Positions 58,699 to 64,000 of a DNA stretch of 64,000 bases are shown one piece after another. The notes below the pieces were generated by a model that worked only from the letters and a program-made list of their open reading frames with translations, did no database searches and was not told the DNA's origin. The stretch's first letter is position 1. Each line of letters starts with the position of its first letter. Position numbers and translations under genes: made by a program. Origin of the DNA: Cryptomeria japonica (lineage: Eukaryota > Streptophyta > Pinopsida > Cupressales > Cupressaceae); contig NC_081410.1 in NCBI RefSeq assembly GCF_030272615.1, forward strand, positions 571,961,241-572,025,240, given 5' to 3'.

Positions 58699-61600
58699 TT
58701 TGTGGACTCTAGCCTAAGGGGATTTTACATGCAAATCCTTTTCTCCCCTACTAGTAGTAATGCCGAAAGATTGACAGATTGTCAGTAGCTGTATCTTGGT
58801 AGTGCAGATCCTTTGGAAGGAGTTTCAGAAGAGTATGAGAAAATTTGAATATCCACAAAAGAATTCTTGGGAGACTATCTATGTATGTAGGGCATCCGAA
58901 AGAATTAGGGCAAAATGCATTTATTACACCAAAAAGTTAGATATGCGAATGATAAAAGGAAACTTAACTCTTTCATTTGTCACTTTGCATTCGAGGGAAC
59001 AAGAGGAGAGGGCTCTACGAGAAGATTTTTCAAAGATCAAAGTGTGAAGAGATTTCCCAAGTGAAAACCTAATCCAATAATTGAGGTATTTATTGAGGAA
59101 GCTTTTTAAGTCTAAAATTTATGAAATGGCTACTTCTGGTATGGTGACTCCACTAGTTGTAGATATTATTGAGAGAGCTTGTCCAAATTTCAAGAAACAC
59201 CCATTTATTTCTATGGAAGATGATTTGAAGAGTGCATTTTCATTGGTTCCATACAGTGTTCTACATATCAAGGATATTAGGGTTTACACTCACTGCAACC
59301 TCGAGGAGTTGGGAAGCTCTCATCTGTTGAATCTCTATAATAAGTAGTTGATTGATGGGAATTTGAGGCTAAAACCAAAATTCAAAGTATTGGAGGAAAA
59401 GGGTTTTGTGCAGTTCATCAAATTTATGATGTTCGATGAACAAGAGTGGGTTCAGTAAATGCTCAGTAAGATGCACGATGAGTTCATGTGGTTGAAGAAG
59501 CCATTCAAAATCACTAAGAATGCTATTAGGGTCATAACTAGTATGTGTTGAACCGATGATCTGCCCTCATTGAAGTTAGTGAAGAACCAAATTGTCATAG
59601 ACACAAACGGTTTGAAATTTGACAAAAGAGCCATGCCAATCAATGATATTCTGGAGTATGATGTTTGATTGGAGATAAGATATAATACTCTAGCAGAGAG
59701 AATTTTGTATCTGGAATTGTCATATATGCAGCTTATGAGATGTTCTGAGAGAACAAAAAGTATGACCTATGTGAGTTACTCAGGAGTGAGCTAATGTTTA
59801 GAACTTGGCCAAGATAAAATAAGATAGGAAATATCCATTCAAATACGAAACTTTGATCCTATGCTTGTTTTTCTACTTCAAAAATGAAGTTTTGGGAGTT
59901 GGTAAAGTCCAATGGGCTTATGATAGACCTATGGTTGTGTAGGTCAGAGAATTATCATACAAGGTTGGTGATGTTAAGGTCCATAAGGCCACTCTCTGGG
60001 ATTACTTCAAAAAAATTTAGAGTGAAATGCATGATAGAGAGAGGATCCATTTAAGTCTATAGTTGAGAAGTATTAGGACACAATTTGCTTCATGGTGGAT
60101 ACTCATCAATTCCTAATGTAGGTAGTGGAACCTAGAAAATCTTGGATCATGCCCATGGGGTCTGAAGTTGAAGAGAAAATTCTTGAGTTGTATCCTCAAT
60201 ATTTGTTAAGCAAGTTGGTGGACACCAGTAAGGAGAGATTTGGAACTTGTGTTGGGAAGAGCTTGAAACTGCATAGTCATTTCAAGAAGCCTGAGTTGGC
60301 CCGAAAAGTAAGGAAGGAGGTAGAAGCATACGCAGAGAGAAAAGGTATGACAAAGGAGGGTGCCCAAGAAGAAAGAAAAAAGGAAAACACTACTTGCAAA
60401 GGAGTATGTTAAGGAGAAGATGGCTAAACTGGAAGTCTCTTCTCCCAAGAAAAAGAAAACAAGGAGCTCTGCACCCCGCTTTGGTCCTCATAACTCTGCA
60501 AGCTCTCCAAAACTTGAAGCCAAATTATTTGGTGGTGAAGGAAAGAGGAAGAAAGGAAAGGGAAAATGAGTCGGCATTGTTGTCCTTGATGATGAGGAGA
60601 CAGAATCAGATGAGGTTGTTAAAGAAATTAAGAAAAGGGCACCAAAGCTTCATAAGTCACTAAGGACAAGCTCTCCAGTGGAGAAAAGCCAAACAAGAAG
60701 CCAAAGATAGATTCCACCAAATCTGGGATGACAGTTAAAGAGGTGGAGAAAGTTGTGATAGTTCAAGGTAATCTCAAACCACTTTCTGAGTTCTATGATA
60801 AGTTTGATGAAGCCAGTCAAAGAAATTTGGAAGAAGCCACCATAATATACCTGAATAAATTCAGTAAGGCTCTTATAGAAATAACGTCATAAGTCCCCAA
60901 GAGTCTTTATGATGTTTTAGAAATGAGAAGGGATAGTGCAAAAGTAGAAGAGGAAATATTGAGAGAATATGTGCTAGTTCAACTATTCCCTATTATAGTT
61001 GTACAAGAAATTGATAGAACTCTTAAGGAAGCTAAGAGTGAGTTTAAGAGAAAAACTAGAATCAATAAGATAATGATTGGCAAATCATATGAAGTTATGA
61101 AAGACACTGAGAAAATATTAACTTAATTAGTTATAGCAAATGGACTTAGTTCAAACTTAAAGAAAATAATTCAAACTTAATTGAACATAATTGCCTTATC
61201 TATATCAATTCCACCAATAGAATCCATGTAGATGTAGGAATACCTCCTTTTCTCTAGGACTATACCTTTAAGTCATCTATTCAGGAAGCTCAGGGTACTC
61301 AATCCCAAGGTGAGTAGACTAAAGTAGACATTCCCTCTATTCTAGAAGTGCATGCAAAAAAATTAAAAGTTGAACAAGTTGATGTGAATGCTTCATCTGC
61401 TCGAGAAGCACATGAAGATCAATAGGTTGAAGTAGATGTTCTGATAGAAGAGATTTGGATAAAGGAGGTGATGAGTTAGTAGCGGTAGATGTAGTTGAGG
61501 ATCAGTCTAAAGATGAGAAACCTATGGGGACTAAGACATCTAAGGATGATGTTGAGAAGGTAGCATAAGAGAAGAAGGTTGAGGTTAAGAAAGAACCTTC

Positions 61601-62400
61601 TTAAGAAGAAAGAGACACTTTTGGGGTAGTGAAAGATAAGTAGATTAATGATGATCCAGAATTTGTCCAAGGTCCCATCAACCTTGTCTCTATATCTCCT
61701 ATCTAGAAGCTACAATTAGCTTCATTTGCACAAGACAAGGCAAGTAAAAACCTGCTGAAGTCACACATTGAAGACAGTGAATTTCTCACTCTTGCATCTA
61801 GTGTTCTTGAGAAGATAATGCCCTCTTATGTCAAGGATACATCTGATACTCCCTCTGGATAGCTAAAAAGCCTTGTCAACTCTGTAAGTACTCATTTTGA
61901 GTCACTATAAAGGTCAGTTAAGGTGAAGGTCCACAATGAATTTAATGCCAAAAGGCTCACGCCATTAAAAACGATGATTGCAGACATGATAAAGTTGTGT
62001 TAGATACTTGTGTCAAGAGAATTCAAGTGCATTATCTGAGGTAGGCAATATTTACAAATCTTGTCTATCATTGTCACTGAGGATATTGAAAAGTAGTCCA
62101 AGGAGCTTGAAAACCAATTAGCCAATATATCTCAGTCATTTGACCCCTTGTTAGTCTTTGTGACCAGTCAAGAAAACCAAGTAATATCTTTACTTGACAA
62201 AATCAAGAGCTTAAGCCATGACAAGGAGAAGATTATTGCTAGAGTTGGTGAACTTTAGAGTCACATCACTCCCAAGTTAGACACAATGCTCAGTGCATTG
62301 AAGAATGCTCGGGATTTCGTAGCCACAGGTGACCCCTCCCATCTCAAGTCTACAAAGATGCAAGTATACCTCTTTAGTGGACATATATTTATTCTAGAGT
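58699..62400 (+). pseudogene. Broken polymerase-free retroelement-type ORF, copy 3
   Basis: Mostly one register (58796-60410 and again around 60923-61126), with many stops. The N-terminal part includes LLRKLFKSKIYEMATSG, MHDEFMWLKKPFKITKN with AIRVITS, and EKILELYPQYLLSKLVD. The middle is very basic (PKKKKTRSSAPRF, GEGKRKKGKGK), like a nuclear-localisation region. The last 800 bases are Glu/Lys-rich, then VGELQSHITPKLDTMLSALK near 62240-62310. No RT, RNase H or integrase motif. Same overall layout as 3.7-6.6 and 14.9-16.3 kb, and it occupies the place where pol should be. Confidence 0.55.
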
Positions 62401-62548
62401 GTCTCAAGAAGGGCTAGGACAACCATTTGAATTATTTGAAAAACTTTTTTGTAGATATTTTCAAGCTTATGTAAGTTAGTAAGGTCTGTGTGTATATATG
62501 CCATCGTATATAAAATTTTGTGCAAATTTTTGGCATGCCAATCCCTAC

Positions 62549-63706
62549 TGTATACACCTAAAAATGGTCTGAAGATAATTAGTTGAATAAGCAATTATTT
62601 AATTAATCCCCCTTCCCAATTTAATTGAATTCATTACCAATTTGATTAAATCCCTTTCATCTACTTATTAATAAATCTAAGGATTTATTTAATAGGTTCC
62701 TTTCAATAGTTCCCTTTGATTAATTAATTTTAATTAATTAATCCTCCCCCCATTTAATTCATTCCTTCTAATCCCCTAATTAATTAAAACAAATAAATTT
62801 ATGAGTTGTTGAAAGTTAATCAGCCTTTTCCTATTATTTGAATTTTTAAATTCAAATTACCCACATGCTTCCTAACTTATAACCACCTAACCTAACCATC
62901 CCCTAACCTAACCCATTCCACCTTACCCTAGGTTTAACTAACCCTATCCTATCTTGCACATCCTAACCTCCTATGGGGTGGATATTCTCCCCTTGAGACA
63001 CATGACACTTATGCCACATGTCTCCTCCCTTGGACACTTGCCCTCTTATGAGAAAGGCTCCTTGACACTTGTCACCATAGAGATTACAAGTTTCCCTCCC
63101 TCCAACCTCTTCTCCAACCTGCTCCAATTTCACCCTTGATATTTTCAGACTCAATCTTGACCATTGATTCTTGCAACCTCACCCCTTGCGTTGGAAATCC
63201 TATAAATATCCCCCATTTTGGAGCACAAAGGATCCCATCTCTCATATAATTAATGAATTGTTACTATAGGCACATATCATCTCATTATCATTTCAGCATT
63301 GTTATTATAGGAAATGCATCTTAGATCTAGCTTAGTTTGATCATATTCTAGCATATTTATTGAATCATATAGCATAATTCATCTATCTTATAGCTTAATT
63401 GCATCACCATTTAGCATAATCATGCATATCATTAGCCTAATTAGATTCTTGGATCAATCTAGCTTAATTTTATATTCATCTAGCGTGCACATCATATCAT
63501 TTTAAATCCTCCATCTAGGTGTAGTCAAGTCACTGGAATTGCTTATCTAGATATGAGAGAAAATCCACACTCACATTTCTTAGGAGGAGATAGGTCGCTT
63601 TGTCATGGTTTATATTTTATTTGATTTCAATTTGATAACCATGCTTGTAATGATCTATTGAGTGTTTGTGTTGCAGCTGCATGTACCCTACTTCACACAC
63701 ATGACA
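62549..63706 (+). repeat. Gypsy-type LTR at the right edge
   Basis: Starts TGTATACACCTAAAA and ends CACACATGACA, 1158 bp, followed by a PBS. The rest of the element lies beyond the window, so the second LTR and target duplication cannot be checked. Confidence 0.65.
63201..63208 (+). promoter_or_regulatory. TATA box in the LTR
   Basis: TATAAATA followed by a C-rich stretch, about 650 bases into the LTR; a likely start region for the element RNA. Confidence 0.65.
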
Positions 63707-63709
63707 TTT

Positions 63710-63721
63710 TGGTGCCCACCA
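63710..63721 (+). other. Gypsy-type primer-binding site
   Basis: TGGTGCCCACCA, three bases after the LTR end, close to the TGGCGCCCACC form of plant gypsy elements. The sequence to 64000 is untranslated leader with repeated CTCGTA/TACGAG words. Confidence 0.7.
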
Positions 63722-64000
63722 AGAGGCAAGAAATCTAATTTCTTGGCCTCTCTCATCATCAAATCTTCAATCTGACAGGTTTCTAGTCGGGTCTATTCTA
63801 GAATCTTGTACAAGTTCCTTTACAGTACCGCACGAGTTTCTTTGTGCACTCGTATGGGTATGTGAGAATACTCGTATGAGCAGGTGAGAATAATTGTACG
63901 AGTTTTTGCTTCTGTGTTTTCAAAATAGATTGCATTTTAAGGGATTTTCATACTGAAATTTGATATTACTAATGCTAACCCTAGTCTGTTTGTGAGTTTT

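Noticed and set aside
62954-63154. Overlapping ORFs on both strands
   Set aside because: Within the LTR at the right edge; no motif and conflicting strands.

Overview
The window is nuclear DNA of a large-genome seed plant, most likely a gymnosperm (conifer-like). It is AT-rich and dominated by decayed and nested LTR retrotransposons with very long LTRs. The only intact host gene is a CYP76-type cytochrome P450 with one short intron. The species cannot be fixed from sequence alone. Nothing bacterial or viral was seen, and no CRISPR array.

Layout. 1-3.7 kb (minus): Ty3/gypsy gag, primer-binding site and a probable LTR, followed by an open protease-RNase H frame that has no reverse transcriptase. 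3.7-6.9 kb (minus): a broken retroelement-type ORF with no polymerase. 7.1-7.4 kb: a dense cluster of GTTCAA/TTGAAC words. 7.4-12.7 kb: copia debris and a PPR gene relic. 14.5-16.9 kb (minus): a second polymerase-free ORF and a LINE-type RNase H relic. 17.5-19.1 kb (minus): the P450.

20.5-40.4 kb: a nested pair. A Sirevirus-like copia element (plus strand, LTRs about 1.5 kb, TSD TGTAC) was split in its integrase by a Tekay/Del-type chromovirus (minus strand, LTRs about 3.4 kb, TSD ACTAG). Both are dead: reading frames are mostly kept, but stop codons and lost catalytic residues are frequent.

40.9-46.9 kb: a C-terminal exon remnant resembling a tail-anchored Ubc6-type E2 (UBC32/34-like), a PPR scrap, a tandem internal-LTR-internal-LTR structure of a small non-autonomous element, and a 5S rRNA-like fragment. 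47.2-49.8 kb: a complete 2.5-kb non-autonomous LTR element with two 487-bp LTRs and TSD GATAG. 52.2-52.8 kb: another PPR relic. 53-55 kb: tandem duplications. 56.3-62.5 kb: a copia-like element with a zinc-knuckle gag followed by a third polymerase-free ORF. 62.5 kb to the edge: a fresh-looking gypsy LTR with TATA box and PBS, running out of the window.

The P450 is the one gene likely to be expressed. The most unusual items are the recurring polymerase-free retroelement ORF class (three loci), the protease-RNase H frame without RT, duplicated primer-binding sites in two unrelated elements, and the 5S-like relic.
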